In this document: one piece after another, positions 1-8,276 of the stretch | How the letters are laid out: the number at the start of each line of letters is the position of its first letter | Numbering within the stretch: the stretch's first letter is position 1 | From: Euperipatoides rowelli | Lineage: Eukaryota; Onychophora; Udeonychophora; Euonychophora; Peripatopsidae | Reading direction: 5' to 3' (one strand) | DNA length: 11,645 nt | Assembly (NCBI GenBank): GCA_003024985.2 | Contig: PXIH01S0095238.1 | Notes under the pieces: model-generated | Databases searched by the model: none | Seen by the model: the letters and a program-made list of their open reading frames with translations, nothing else | Told to the model about the DNA's origin: nothing | Translations under genes and position numbers: made by a program

Positions 1-103
1 AAATATGCTGTCCGGACATTAGTCTGCTGTTGAAAATTAACTGTCGGACATTTTCAAACTTTTACCGGTATTGTCCTGATGTCCGGCGTATTTTTGCACA
101 CTG
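1..103. mobile_element. hAT-type transposon, right terminal fragment
   Basis: The sequence ends in GCACACTG at 96-103, the inverted complement of the CAGTGTGC that opens the fragment at 11570. Internal to that end are several copies of a TGTCCGG/CCGGACA motif (around 9-17, 41-50, 79-86). The mirror fragment at the other window edge carries the same motif. Short terminal inverted repeats beginning CAGTG plus clustered subterminal motifs are typical of hAT elements. The rest of the element lies outside the window, so autonomy cannot be judged. The eight bases after it (CCTAATTT) would be its target duplication, but the partner is out of view. Confidence 0.6.
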
Positions 104-867
104 CCTAATTTTATCAGATTTACTTTCTTTAATGATAGTAATTTTAATATCTGTCTTCACAATAGCTTATTGTAGGCTGCTCTAATTTTAATTAAGATAA
201 TATAATCTTCATATTTATAACGCTATTTTGGGTATCTAAAAATAAAATAAATAACTGGTGTTCAACATAATCTAGTATAAATAATCCTTTATAAATAATA
301 AATCTTTATATTTTATTTAGGATTGCATTCTATCAAAAAAAAAATCTAAATAAAATTAGTTAATAAAAACTACATCAGACAATTGAACAACTTTCAACAT
401 TTAGTTCTTTCAACATTATGCAGATTATCTTCAGCTTGTATGTTGCATGAGATAAATGAGGGAAGTCTAGTTCTTTACTCCATTTGATGGCTGGAATCAA
501 AATCCTCACACTTCTGTAGGATTAAAACAACCAGCTGTTTGTCTTCTTTCAAGAAACCAGCCAAAGCTAGTCTCCATCAACAAATGATAAGATTTAAGAA
601 AAATCGCAACTCAACAAACGAGGTGTCATTTCCTATTCTTTCTTGGACTTAAAAATGACTCCACTCAGACAACTATCAATTACAAAAATGAAAACAAACT
701 TTCGTTTTTTTTTTATTTTTTAAATTTAAAGTATTATTAAAATATTAGAAGTGAAAGTATTAAGAAACTGCTAATTTTGCAATAAAATAGATTACGTATG
801 CTAACAAAATACACTACATACCTTTTTTAAAAAAAAAAACCTAATTCTAAATATTTTTGATCATATG
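104..867. other. AT-rich stretch, no gene seen
   Basis: This stretch is AT-rich with frequent homopolymer runs and stops in all frames. The part at 400-660 is less AT-rich but gives no recognisable protein on either strand. I see no RNA gene, promoter or complete repeat boundary. Confidence 0.5.
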
Positions 868-1205
868 CAGTGTGGCCGGCTGCCCTTTGGGCCTGAAGCT
901 GAGAATGGTCAAAGGCCCTTGACCCCAGAGCCGTAGCCAGTCTTTTTTAAATTTGATAAGCTTTTTTTTTTTTTAGTTGTAGGCTCATTTTATTTCCATT
1001 TACCATCCCTATGTAGTTTCCTAGCTTACCTTCACCGAGCCTATGTGTCCCCCCCATCCTATCATTCTGGTCATAACTATATAGTTTCTTATGTATTTTG
1101 TTCAAACAAGGAAGGGGGAGTGGGGGGCACTGGGACTACAGACCCATCCACCCCTTCAATGTGAGGGCCCTGCTTTCATGTTAACTTTTATTTTTCGTTA
1201 ATTAC
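868..1205 (+). mobile_element. Short non-autonomous hAT copy, truncated at its right end
   Basis: This copy aligns along nearly its whole length with 4685-5030, sharing blocks such as GAGAATGGTCAA, TTGACCCCAGAGCC, TTCTGGTCATAACTATATAG and CCATCCACCCCTTCAATGTGA. Its left terminus CAGTGTGGCC differs by one base from the CAGTGTCGGC of the intact copy. It stops in an AT run near 1205, lacking the GC-rich right end and the GCCGACACTG terminus. It has no coding capacity. Sequence downstream is Helitron-like, so the truncation may mark the junction between the two elements. Confidence 0.8.
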
Positions 1206-1211
1206 CTAAAT

Positions 1212-1323
1212 AAAATTTAAAAATATATATATATTTGCAAATTCTAAAAGTTAAAACCAAATACGAATGATGTCACTTCTGGGGTGTCAAAGGGACAAAG
1301 TAAACCAATTATTATATTAGATT
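1212..1323 (-). mobile_element. Helitron-like 5' terminal sequence (copy 1)
   Basis: Read on the minus strand, this begins TCTAATATAATAAT, followed by CTTTGTCCCTTTGACAC and GAAGTGACATCAT. A second copy at 6570-6665 has the same order. Both lose similarity exactly upstream of the TC. Helitrons start with TC and insert after an A; here both copies are preceded by A. The 3' CTRR end with its hairpin was not found. The assignment rests on the terminal sequence and on the adjacent helicase remnant on the same strand. Confidence 0.45.
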
Positions 1324-1366
1324 CTTAGTAAATATGTTATTGTCAACTAATATACCTTGTCTTTCA

Positions 1367-1624
1367 TTATTTGTGACAAAAATCTTTAACTGATTCACAT
1401 TTTTTGATCTTGAAACTGTCACATACAGCTGCCCGGTTCAGGTAGAAGCATATACTCCAATATGATAAAATGTTGCCTTGCGTTTTATTATTAATGATAA
1501 CAAATGCCAATATAAAGGGAAATTCTCTTCTGTTTAGTACAAAAAGTAAATTTGTTTCATTGGGAGCCAAGTTTATTCTAGGTATAAACACTCACTTCCC
1601 TTGGCTTCTGTCTCGGTTTTTACC
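1367..1624 (-). pseudogene. Helitron helicase (Pif1-like), C-terminal remnant
   Basis: The minus-strand translation contains FIPRINL, then RREFPFILAFVIINNKTQGN and, near the end, SVKDFCHK. These correspond to the end of the Pif1-family helicase of Helitron Rep/Hel proteins: an IPRI motif, an RRQFP..LAF..TINKSQGQ block (helicase motif VI region), and a terminal SR..S.K segment. The conserved GQ following KTQ is GN here, and the block that normally follows is degraded. Upstream, an in-frame TGA at 1592-1594 breaks the frame, with weaker similarity back to about 1624. No Rep domain or N-terminal helicase motif is present, so this is a dead 3' fragment. A 5'-terminus-like sequence lies directly next to it at 1212-1323, suggesting two Helitrons joined in tandem. 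Confidence 0.75.
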
Positions 1625-1639
1625 AAGGAAAATAGTAAT

Positions 1640-2284
1640 AGTTTTGATAGAAATTTAGTTTTATCTGATAAAAATTCAAGTTTTGAGATGATTGAAATTA
1701 ATANAATTTAGAAGAAAACTAAGAAAAAAATATATAAACAGTGAAAATTGAAATACATGTAGGAAAAACAAATACAAAGTTTAGATTTCAGGATTTACTT
1801 TTGCCTGTAGGATTTAAGTTTGAGTTTATTCAAGATTTCATTCAGCCCAACCATAAACCAAACAGGTGGTGTTTCTATAGTAATAGTGCTGATAAGCTTA
1901 CTATATAGGCATAGTAAGGCATTTTTAATTTATTTTGGCGGGAAAACTTACAATGAAGAAAATATTATAAATGACAAAATTTACATATTTTATTTGAATA
2001 AAATAACTGTATTAGTCGAAAAATTAATTCAGCCATATTTATACTTTGAATTATATAAACTTAGATTAAGAAGAAGCTTTGAGTCTTTATATAAACAAAT
2101 AATAAACTCATAGTTGTAAAATTTTACCGTACATCCGTGGTTAAAATAATTCTAATTAAAACTTAAAAAAAAAGCACTTTAAGAATTATTAAATAAAAAT
2201 AAATTATATATTCATTATTAGCAATATATTCAACGGGAATTTTAAAATTATTGTGTAGAGTGGACTCTTTCTTTAAATATTAGT
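1640..2284. other. AT-rich stretch, no recognisable gene
   Basis: The only long open frame here (1820-2113, plus strand, 97 codons) is rich in Ile, Leu, Tyr and Lys, as expected for translated AT-rich DNA, and matches no family I recognise. An undetermined base lies at 1704. No repeat boundary is visible between the Helitron remnant and the gypsy Gag fragment; the missing gypsy 5' LTR would be expected here but was not found. Confidence 0.4.
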
Positions 2285-2572
2285 CCACCGGAGTCATTTT
2301 AATTTCTGAAACCAAATGAATGGACGACTTGGATCACAAAATGTAATCGGTATTTAATGGTCTCTGGGGATAACATGTACACACAATAACATCAATTGGA
2401 TTTACTTATTTGTTATTTATGAGAAAAAGCCGAAGAAATACTACTACAGTTTCAAAGAAAACCTACTACATATAACGAAGCAGTAAAACAAATTGAAAAT
2501 TATTTCATTCCTTGAAAAAATACAACATTTAGGAGGGATCATAAAAATACAACATTTAAGAGATAGTAAAAA
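2285..2572 (+). pseudogene. gypsy-type (Ty3-like) Gag fragment
   Basis: The frame beginning at 2285 reads a PPE segment, then KPNEWTTWITKCNRYLMVSG, a LDLLICYL segment, EKAEEILLQFQRKPTTYNEA and ENYFIP...KNTTF. This matches the usual arthropod gypsy Gag order: PP.F....EW..W..RF.RY, LL...G..AEEI, Y......FE.YF.P..N..F. Gag would form the particle shell around the retrotransposon RNA. At least five in-frame stops occur (TAA 2300, others near 2390, 2420, 2512 and 2566), so it is dead. A 16-bp word is repeated 27 bp apart around 2516 and 2543, an in-frame nine-codon duplication. The element then jumps directly to the integrase C-terminus, so protease, RT and RNase H are deleted. The start and 5' LTR are missing. 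Confidence 0.75.
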
Positions 2573-2639
2573 AAAACTTCCAAACCTCTGGTTGTACTAT
2601 ACTGTTTGGGTCACAAACTTGAGGAGATAAGGAAAAGTT

Positions 2640-3086
2640 GTTAGAATTGGACCTGAGCCAAGATCCTTCATGGTTGAAGTGGATGAGGTTAAGATACCGA
2701 AGAAACAGGTGGTACCTGATTCTTGCACCTTACTTTAGGAACCAGGAGGTTACTCATTATAGTAAACAGGGGGCACCTAAATATAGAAACAAGGGGGGCA
2801 CCATGCTACTGTATCCAGGATGAATCAACCCCTAGAAATCAGCAAACAATCTACTATGGAGATCACATGCTTAAAGATGATCATGGGTTTGGATCCAAAG
2901 ATATTCCCATGGATCAAAAGGAAACACCTCTGACAACTAAGTCTCTTAGGTTTTAGGAATAAAATGTAGAGGTAATGTTTCACATGAAAATCTCAGCAGT
3001 GCACTAGAGAAAGTGGTTCCTGAGGATATTTGTTCACCTTCCAGACCTTGCAGGAAGTGCACCAGACCAGTATGGATGGCGGACTA
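2640..3086 (+). pseudogene. gypsy-type integrase C-terminal fragment, interrupted by the copia insertion
   Basis: From 2640 the frame reads VRIGPEPRSFMVEVDE. After a one-base shift near 2686 it continues as LRYRRNRWYLIL. Together these match the C-terminal DNA-binding part of gypsy integrases, where a PRSY.VE segment precedes YRRNRR.L. Several stops follow (for example near 2744 and 2767). A last recognisable piece at 3020-3084 reads SRPCRKCTRPVWMAD, like the R-rich tail that ends many gypsy pol proteins. The copia 5' LTR begins at 3087, after GACTA. The final codons and a TGA (7711-7713) lie on the far side of the copia element next to the second GACTA. No catalytic D,D-E residues or zinc HHCC remain in the fragment. 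Confidence 0.7.
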
Positions 3087-3704
3087 AGTTGAATATAAAA
3101 TGTCTTGGTACTTGATTTGAGTGTAAGATACAGTATATAATGTGATATATATAGTATGTTAAGATGGGGAATATGTTCAATAATGTAATTAATAACAATA
3201 GTCAGTAATAATATAGATAAGTATTTATGGAATATCTGTTATTAAAAGATAATATATGTGTTATGGTGCATGGCCACCAGGTGGAATTGTGATGCTAATG
3301 TGCAGCAGCATGTAGTGATGAGTATATCACGTTTTATATCCCGATCTCGTTTTGAGTGCGCATTATCTTATATATAGAAAGTTTTAATGGAAGCACATGG
3401 CTGAGTATCAGTGTGACTAAAGCTGATATTGTAAGGTAATAGTAGAAAAATGTTTTTGTGTAAGCTTGTAATGCCAAGTGAAATGTTATTCGATTATTGC
3501 ATTGGATTATTGTATGCAAACTGTGTAAATATTTTGATGATTCTGATTATTGTGCATTAACTTAACGTGATGCCTCGTGACTTATATGAGCCAGCCTGTA
3601 ACCCATTAGTCTAATTCAGACTTAATTCTTAACATATTAAAGCAATAATATAAAGTATAAATTGGTGCTGAGTATCATGGTATATTAGAACTAATTAGTT
3701 TACA
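3087..3704 (+). repeat. copia 5' LTR
   Basis: This is a 618-bp direct repeat of 7067-7698, starting AGTTGAATAT (mutated TGTTGAATAT) and ending TTTACA. By eye the first 245 bp differ from the right LTR at roughly 6-7% of positions plus small indels, so the insertion is old. A TATATATAG box at 3369-3377 is the likely promoter and ATTAAA at 3636-3641 a possible polyadenylation signal; both are conserved in the other LTR. Confidence 0.9.
3369..3377 (+). promoter_or_regulatory. Putative TATA box of the 5' LTR
   Basis: TATATATAG is conserved at the same place in both LTRs (7355-7363 in the right copy), in a less AT-rich context than the rest of the LTR. Confidence 0.4.
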
Positions 3705-3716
3705 TGATAGCAGAGC
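3705..3716 (+). promoter_or_regulatory. Primer-binding site (initiator tRNA-Met type)
   Basis: TGATAGCAGAGC directly follows the LTR end. It matches at 10 of 12 positions the TGGTATCAGAGC used by many copia elements for priming by initiator methionine tRNA. Its position immediately after TTTACA independently fixes the LTR boundary. Confidence 0.65.
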
Positions 3717-3787
3717 ATGGTTGCGGTCACTAACTTGCACTACATCCGGGTTGCTCATTACCACGTGTGTCAAAATAAAGTTACAAA

Positions 3788-4676
3788 ATGGTGGTGGATC
3801 ATACAGATACTCACCGGACCAGCATTATGAAATTAAAATTGGACAATTATCACTTGTGAAAGTTTGGGACCAAGATGCTGCTCGCGAAAGAAGATTTATG
3901 GGATACAGTAAGTGAAAATAAACCGGATAAACCAGATAAAGCTTGGCAAAAGACAGACAATAGTACTCAAGACTCTATAGCATTATCCATAGATGCTAGC
4001 CTACATTACNTCATATCGGAATGTGACACAGCTAAAATGAAGTGGGAGAAAGTCAAAACACATTTTTAGGAATATTTTGGACAAGCTATTCGTCCAAAAT
4101 ATTCCTAAAAATAAAATTGTATTCTACCAAATTGGAAGGAAATAATATGCTTGGATTTATATTAAAAATAATGGAGATAGTAGACAGGTTGAGACTAGCC
4201 GATAAGTCGATAGACGATAAGGAAATCATCTCAATGTTGTTATGCGGTTTGACCGATAAGTACAATAACTTAATAATTGCCATAGAAGGAAAGGATGAGA
4301 AACTCTTCAACTAAGAAGAAGTGAAGATCAAGCTCAACTTGGTGAGGCAAAGAGAAAGGAAGAGAAAAATGATATGATGACCCAACAGTTACAGCAGTCC
4401 GCTATATGGAACCAATATAGACCAGCCAGGCAAGGAAGTGGATTGGAAAAAAAGTGTTACCAGTGTAAACAATATGGACATATACGTTACCATTGCCCTC
4501 AAAATAAATCATTAAATTCAATCAAAGGAAACACAAACATATATGAACCCAAGAAAACTGAAGCAATCAATTTATGCAATACTATGGAAGCAAATGATGA
4601 AAGTAAAAGTGAGTACTATCATTCTTATATTTCATTAAATAATGACTGTGTGAATGAAAGATTTGATGATTTAGAC
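3788..4676 (+). pseudogene. copia Gag remnant with CCHC zinc knuckle
   Basis: The chosen start ATG (3788) opens a frame reading KLKLDNYHL, a TGA where copia Gag has Trp, then KF and MLLAKEDLWDTV, typical of the copia Gag N-terminus (UBN2 family). It runs through KMKWEKVKTHF to a stop at a 21-bp palindrome (4062-4112). Gag resumes in another frame with SSKIFLKIKLYSTKLE and DKEIISMLLCGLTDKYN, stops at TAA 4312, shifts near 4340, and continues to the RNA-binding knuckle CYQCKQYGHIRYHC (C-x2-C-x4-H-x4-C) near 4460-4500. The last frame leads directly into the protease start, where the hAT insertion at 4685 cuts it. One undetermined base (4010) keeps the frame. There are at least two stops and two shifts, so it is non-functional. 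Confidence 0.85.
4062..4112. repeat. Perfect 21-bp inverted repeat inside copia gag
   Basis: The arms 4062-4082 and 4092-4112 are exact inverted complements around a 9-base spacer (4083-4091). The right arm encodes the expected Gag residues SSKIFLK, so the left arm appears to be the inserted copy. It introduces the TAG and the frame change. Confidence 0.9.
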
Positions 4677-4684
4677 TGGATATT
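4677..4684. repeat. Left 8-bp target duplication of the hAT element
   Basis: TGGATATT lies directly before the CAGTG terminus and is identical to 5106-5113. An 8-bp duplication is the hallmark of hAT transposition. Confidence 0.95.
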
Positions 4685-5105
4685 CAGTGTCGGCCAGGCT
4701 GCCCTTTGGGCCCGCAGCTGAGAATGGTCAAGTGCCCTTGACCCCAGAGCCATAGCCAGCCTTTTTTAAATTTGATAAGCTTATTTTTTTTAGTTATAGG
4801 CTCATTTTCTTTCCATTTACCATCTTTTTATAGTTCCCTGGTTTACCTTTACTGAGCCTATGGGCCCCCATCCTATAATTCTGGTCATAACTATATAGTT
4901 TCTTATGTATTTTGTTCAAACAGGGGGGGGGGGGAGATGGGGGACTGGGACTACAGACCCATCCACCCCTTCAATGTGATGGCCCTGCTTTTATGATAAC
5001 TTTTATTTTTCGTTAATTACCGAAATAAAATTAAATTTTTTTTTTAAAAGGGCCCCCTGCGGCCGCGGCGATCGCCGGCCAGCCGGCAGGCCCATGCCGA
5101 CACTG
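4685..5105 (+). mobile_element. Intact non-autonomous hAT element (421 bp)
   Basis: The ends are perfect 10-bp inverted repeats: CAGTGTCGGC at 4685-4694 and GCCGACACTG at 5096-5105. Identical 8-bp duplications (TGGATATT) flank them. The interior has no transposase and is strongly asymmetric: an AT-rich middle, a G run near 4922, and a very GC-rich right end at 5050-5096 that includes the palindrome CGGCGATCGCCG. A related copy lies at 868-1205. Insertion plus duplication adds 429 bp, a multiple of three, so the copia frame on both sides stays in phase, but stops inside the element (first at 4719-4721) end translation. It would need a transposase in trans. Confidence 0.95.
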
Positions 5106-5113
5106 TGGATATT
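5106..5113. repeat. Right 8-bp target duplication of the hAT element
   Basis: TGGATATT directly follows the CACTG terminus and matches 4677-4684 exactly. The duplicated bases encode the Trp-Ile-Phe that precedes the protease catalytic motif, so these residues appear on both sides of the insertion. Confidence 0.95.
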
Positions 5114-6566
5114 CGATTCAGGGGCATCTGATCATATGTGTGGTGACAAAAATATGCTTAGTAATTATGTCAATAACAGGATTGACAAATATGTCGAGTT
5201 TGCCAATGGAAGTAAGGATGTAATTTTGGGTGAGGGGCAGGTAGGGTGGCCAGAAAAATCTGACATTAAATTAGTATTAAACAAAGTCTTACACGTCCCG
5301 GATTTAATTGTTAAGATTATATCTATAGCAAGACTTGCAGTGAGGGTTACATAGTGTCATTTACTAAGGACAGTTGTGCAGTCACTAGATCAGGAATTAA
5401 ACTAGCTTATGGGAACAAATCTAATGGCATATATAAGCTTGAGACACCCATAATAGAAGCTAATTGCATTATGTCTATGTGTGTGCATGGCTGGCATAAG
5501 CGTATGGGACATCGAAGTGTCAAAAACATTATGGCATTGCATAAATCAGGAGACACTGTGGGGCTGAAGATTAAAAGTTGCAAGCATTCTAACTATTGCA
5601 AAACGTGCAGTCTAACCAAAATAGTACAAAAACCGTATTAAAAAGTTAAACATAGCCAATCTTCTCATCTGTTTCAACTATTGCACAGTGATGTCTGTGG
5701 TCCCATATCCTTTCAGTCTAAAGGAGGAGGAAATTATTTTTTTAACTGTTGTGGACGATTATTCTAGATTTTTTTTTTGAGAGTAATAAAACACAAATCT
5801 GACATGACTGACATGATTATAAACTATATAAGACACAACACCAATAAGTTTGGCTATAGACTACAATTTCTCCCGAGCGATGGTGGGGGAGAAAATGAAA
5901 ACCTTAAATTGAACGAGTTTTTGACACAAGAAGGCATAGTGCATCAGACCTCAATTGCCTACCATTCGCAGCAAAACGGAATAGAAGAGAGAATTAATAG
6001 AACACTGGTAGAAATGATCAAAGCCATGCTGGCAGAATACAACCTTAGTAAGAATTTATGGGGTGAGGCAGCATCAACGTCACGCTATCTGTATAATAGA
6101 ATGCTTCATTCACACTTATAAACTGTGCTGTATTACCTGTGGACAGGAAAGCAACCTGAAGTAAGTCACCTTAGACCAACGGGAAGCCCTGTGGTGTACT
6201 ATGTCCCATCAAAATTGAGGAACAAACTATCTAACAATGGAAGGGAAGGGATACTACTGGGTTACGGGGATAAAACAAAGGGTACCATATATTGGACGAG
6301 TTATCTGACAGAGTTATGTTTTCCAGGAGTGTGACCTTTGATGATGTGGACCCAGGCAAAGATGCATCACTCGAATCTAATACAGATGAAGTAGAACTAT
6401 CGATTCCGTGTAGAAAAAAAACGTCTGAAGAAGCTGTGGAAAAAATAAAGGAGGACATTCCACTTCGAAGGTCTACTAGACCCAATATCAGAACTGTTCC
6501 AGCAAGGTATTTGNTTCTTCCAATTACTCATATTAGACAATCATTAAATGACAAAGGAAAATCATA
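5106..6566 (+). pseudogene. copia protease and integrase remnant, RT/RNase H missing
   Basis: The frame opens with WIFDSGASDHM, the active-site motif of copia aspartic protease, and runs to a shift near 5343. The pre-integrase zinc module (H-x4-H in HKRMGH, then C-x2-C in CKTC) ends at TAA 5639 but continues in frame to HSDVCGPI, which holds the first catalytic Asp. Shifts at T runs near 5735 and 5770 flank VVDDYSRF. The second Asp is in LPSDGGGE (normally SDNGGE) and the Glu in QNGIEERINRTL, so all three catalytic residues survive. After TAA 6119 come HLRPTGSPV and GILLGYGDKTKG, then a shift near 6285 and the linker RRSTRPNIRT. The protein ends at 6566, where RT should begin. Undetermined base 6514 keeps the frame. 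Confidence 0.9.
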
Positions 6567-6569
6567 ATC

Positions 6570-6665
6570 GAAATATTTACAAATAATTAAATGTAATTAG
6601 GGAATGAAATATGATGTCACTTCCCGGTCTCAAAGGGACAAAGTATCAGATTATTATATTAGATA
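6570..6665 (-). mobile_element. Helitron-like 5' terminal sequence (copy 2)
   Basis: On the minus strand this reads TCTAATATAATAAT, then TACTTTGTCCCTTTGAGAC, GAAGTGACATCAT and an AT-rich tail, in the same order as 1323 down to 1212. Similarity between the copies ends at the TC on one side and near a GTAAATAT/GCAAATAT word on the other. It abuts the broken end of copia integrase, so either a Helitron fragment was joined to the copia remnant or a Helitron captured copia sequence. No 3' end was found. Confidence 0.45.
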
Positions 6666-7066
6666 ATAATTATCCACTTAACAAGATTAAATATGATTTC
6701 ATTTCAAAGAAAATCAATAAAAAAATAATTCCACTTGGTTAAAAAAAAAAAATTCAAAAAAAAATAAGAGAGTTATTTACAAATCAGCCTTAATTCGGAG
6801 TTAATAAGTAAATACAGTCTTGCATTAAAATTTCATGTAAATTGGATCACAAATTAGTCAGTTATAAATTTATTTGAATTGAAGTTTTTCCCTATTTCAG
6901 TTTGTGTTAGATTTGTTTACAAAATGGCATCAGTATTCTCACTTAATTAAAAGCTTCCACCAAATGTTAAACATAAATGCCTAACTCTTTTATACAATTC
7001 AGAATTATTAACAGCTGTCACCAAAATGTTAATTTAAAGAAACAACATTCAAGAGAATTAGNGTTG
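6666..7066. other. Non-copia filler between Helitron-like end and right LTR
   Basis: This occupies the place where copia RT, RNase H and polypurine tract should be. It has no ORF of note, no RT motif and no purine tract before the LTR. Its last 95 bases (6967-7061) are identical to 8277-8371, followed by an undetermined base at 7062, so this junction may not be physically real. Confidence 0.5.
6967..7061 (+). repeat. 95-bp perfect direct repeat, copy 1
   Basis: All 95 bases match 8277-8371 as read. This copy ends exactly at the undetermined base 7062. It has no coding potential. Confidence 0.95.
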
Positions 7067-7698
7067 TGTTGAATATGAAATGTCTTGGTATTTGATTTGA
7101 GGGTAAGATACAGTATATAATGTGATATATATATATGGTATGTTAAGATGGGGAATATGTTTAATAATATAATTAATAACAATAGTCAGTAATAATATAG
7201 GTAAGTGTTTATGCAATATCTGTTATTAAAAGATAATATATAAGTGTTATGGTACATGATAACAAGGTGGAATTGTGATGCTAATGTGCAGCAGCATGTA
7301 GTGATGAGTTTATCACATTTTATATCCTGATCTCGTTTTGAGCGTGCGTTATCTTATATATAGAAAGTTTTAAAGGAAGCACATGGCTGAGTATCAGCGT
7401 GACTAAAGCTGATATTGTAAGGTAATAGTAGAAAAATGATTTGGTGAAAGCTTGTAATACCAAGTGAAATGTTATTTAATTGCATTGGATTATTGTATGC
7501 AAACTGTTTAAATATTTTGATGATTCTGATTATTGTGCATTAACTTTAACGTGACGCCTCGTGTGACTTATAAGAGCCAACCTGTAACCACTTAGTCTAA
7601 TTAGACTTAATTCTTAACGTATTAAAGCAATAATATAAAGTATAAATTGGTGCTGTGTATCATTATATATATATTTGATTACAACTAATTAATTTACA
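7067..7698 (+). repeat. copia 3' LTR
   Basis: This is a 632-bp direct repeat of 3087-3704, with intact TGTTGAATAT start and TTTACA end, followed directly by the GACTA target duplication. Indels relative to the left LTR include extra TA repeats near 7130 and 7670. The TATATATAG box is at 7355-7363. There is no polypurine tract before it; instead four bases separate it from the undetermined base 7062. Confidence 0.9.
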
Positions 7699-7713
7699 GA
7701 CTATGTTGTATGA
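7699..7713 (+). pseudogene. gypsy integrase last codons and stop, right of the copia insertion
   Basis: This is the right-hand GACTA duplication followed by the remaining codons of the gypsy pol frame broken at 3086, ending in TGA at 7711-7713. Frame continuity across the insertion, counting one copy of GACTA, supports the copia element having entered within the last few codons of the integrase gene. Confidence 0.6.
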
Positions 7714-7846
7714 GAACTACTGAGTTTATTAAATTATGTAGTTTAAGAACTATTTAAGTTTATTGTTAAATTACCTAGTTTGAAAACTATTTGAGTTTGT
7801 TGTTCAATTATATGTACCAAGGTAAATAAACCTTGAAGAGGGGGTA
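7714..7846 (+). promoter_or_regulatory. gypsy 3' untranslated segment with polypurine tract
   Basis: This AT-rich non-coding segment lies between the gypsy pol stop and the 3' LTR. It contains imperfect repeats of a TAGTTT-AAGAACTATTTAAGTTT type (around 7738-7800). It ends in GAAGAGGGGG at 7835-7844, a polypurine tract of the kind that primes plus-strand synthesis just before gypsy LTRs. Confidence 0.6.
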
Positions 7847-8040
7847 TGTTCCATCAAAGCTGGTTGAGTTGTATTGTGCATGTTTGTAGGGCGCGCGGGA
7901 ACTTGTATCATGGCTGACGTTACATTTCCCTCCAATTTATAGGCTATATTAAAAAGTTAGCCTGCTCTAAGTCTTTTCTGTTGCTTGGCATGAAACCAAA
8001 CCAAATAATGCAATTTTAAATAAATGTGTAAATATATTAA
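7847..8040 (+). repeat. gypsy 3' LTR, partial; right boundary uncertain
   Basis: TGTTCCATC begins two bases after the polypurine tract, as expected for a gypsy LTR. It contains a GC-rich word (GGGCGCGCGGGA), a TATATTAAAAAG box near 7947-7958 and a CTGCTCTAAGTCTTTTCTG segment typical of the transcription start region. A matching 5' LTR was not found, so the end cannot be fixed; I place it where the sequence becomes plain AT-rich. Confidence 0.5.
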
Positions 8041-8276
8041 TATTAATTTTGTAGGAATTTAAAAAAAACACTAAATTTTGATATAGCATCGCCTCGGTGA
8101 ATAATTAAATTTATAACTAAATAAGATGAAACTCAATAGGCACTGCAAAAGTATCATCCAAAAACTTTATCACATAATTTTTTGCTATAATGTACCCTTC
8201 CCTCCCTCCTAATCACAATTTTTCACACAATTTAATACCCCCTATACAAAATTACATTTCAAATTTATGCACCTCN
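8041..8276. other. AT-rich stretch, no gene seen
   Basis: Pyrimidine-rich and A-rich runs with no ORF or known motif. It ends at the undetermined base 8276, which directly precedes the second 95-bp repeat. Confidence 0.4.

Larger units (their letters stand above)
3087..7698 (+). mobile_element. copia-type LTR retrotransposon, degraded, with 5-bp target duplication
   Basis: Two long direct repeats (3087-3704 and 7067-7698) flank gag, protease and integrase remains in copia order. The outermost bases are GACTA on both sides (3082-3086 and 7699-7703), a perfect 5-bp target duplication. Terminal bases fit TG...CA (the left T is mutated to A). Order inside: primer-binding site, Gag with CCHC knuckle, aspartic protease, integrase, then the R-rich linker. 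Integrase before the RT position defines Ty1/copia. RT and RNase H are absent; 6570-7066 holds unrelated sequence. A hAT element sits at 4685-5105. The left and right flanks are both parts of the same gypsy pol end, supporting a genuine insertion despite the suspected assembly join at 7062. Confidence 0.9.

Noticed and set aside
1820-2113. 97-codon open frame
   Set aside because: Composition is that of translated AT-rich DNA, with no recognisable motif and no promoter or repeat context.
3334-3519. 61-codon minus-strand frame inside the 5' LTR
   Set aside because: It lies wholly in an LTR and has no protein similarity that I can see.
5050-5096. GC-rich run containing NotI- and SgfI-like sites, resembling a cloning linker or vector contamination
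   Set aside because: It lies inside an element with perfect terminal repeats and a perfect 8-bp target duplication, so it is the natural right end of the hAT.
6231-6485. 84-codon minus-strand frame
   Set aside because: It is antisense to the copia integrase C-terminal region and linker.
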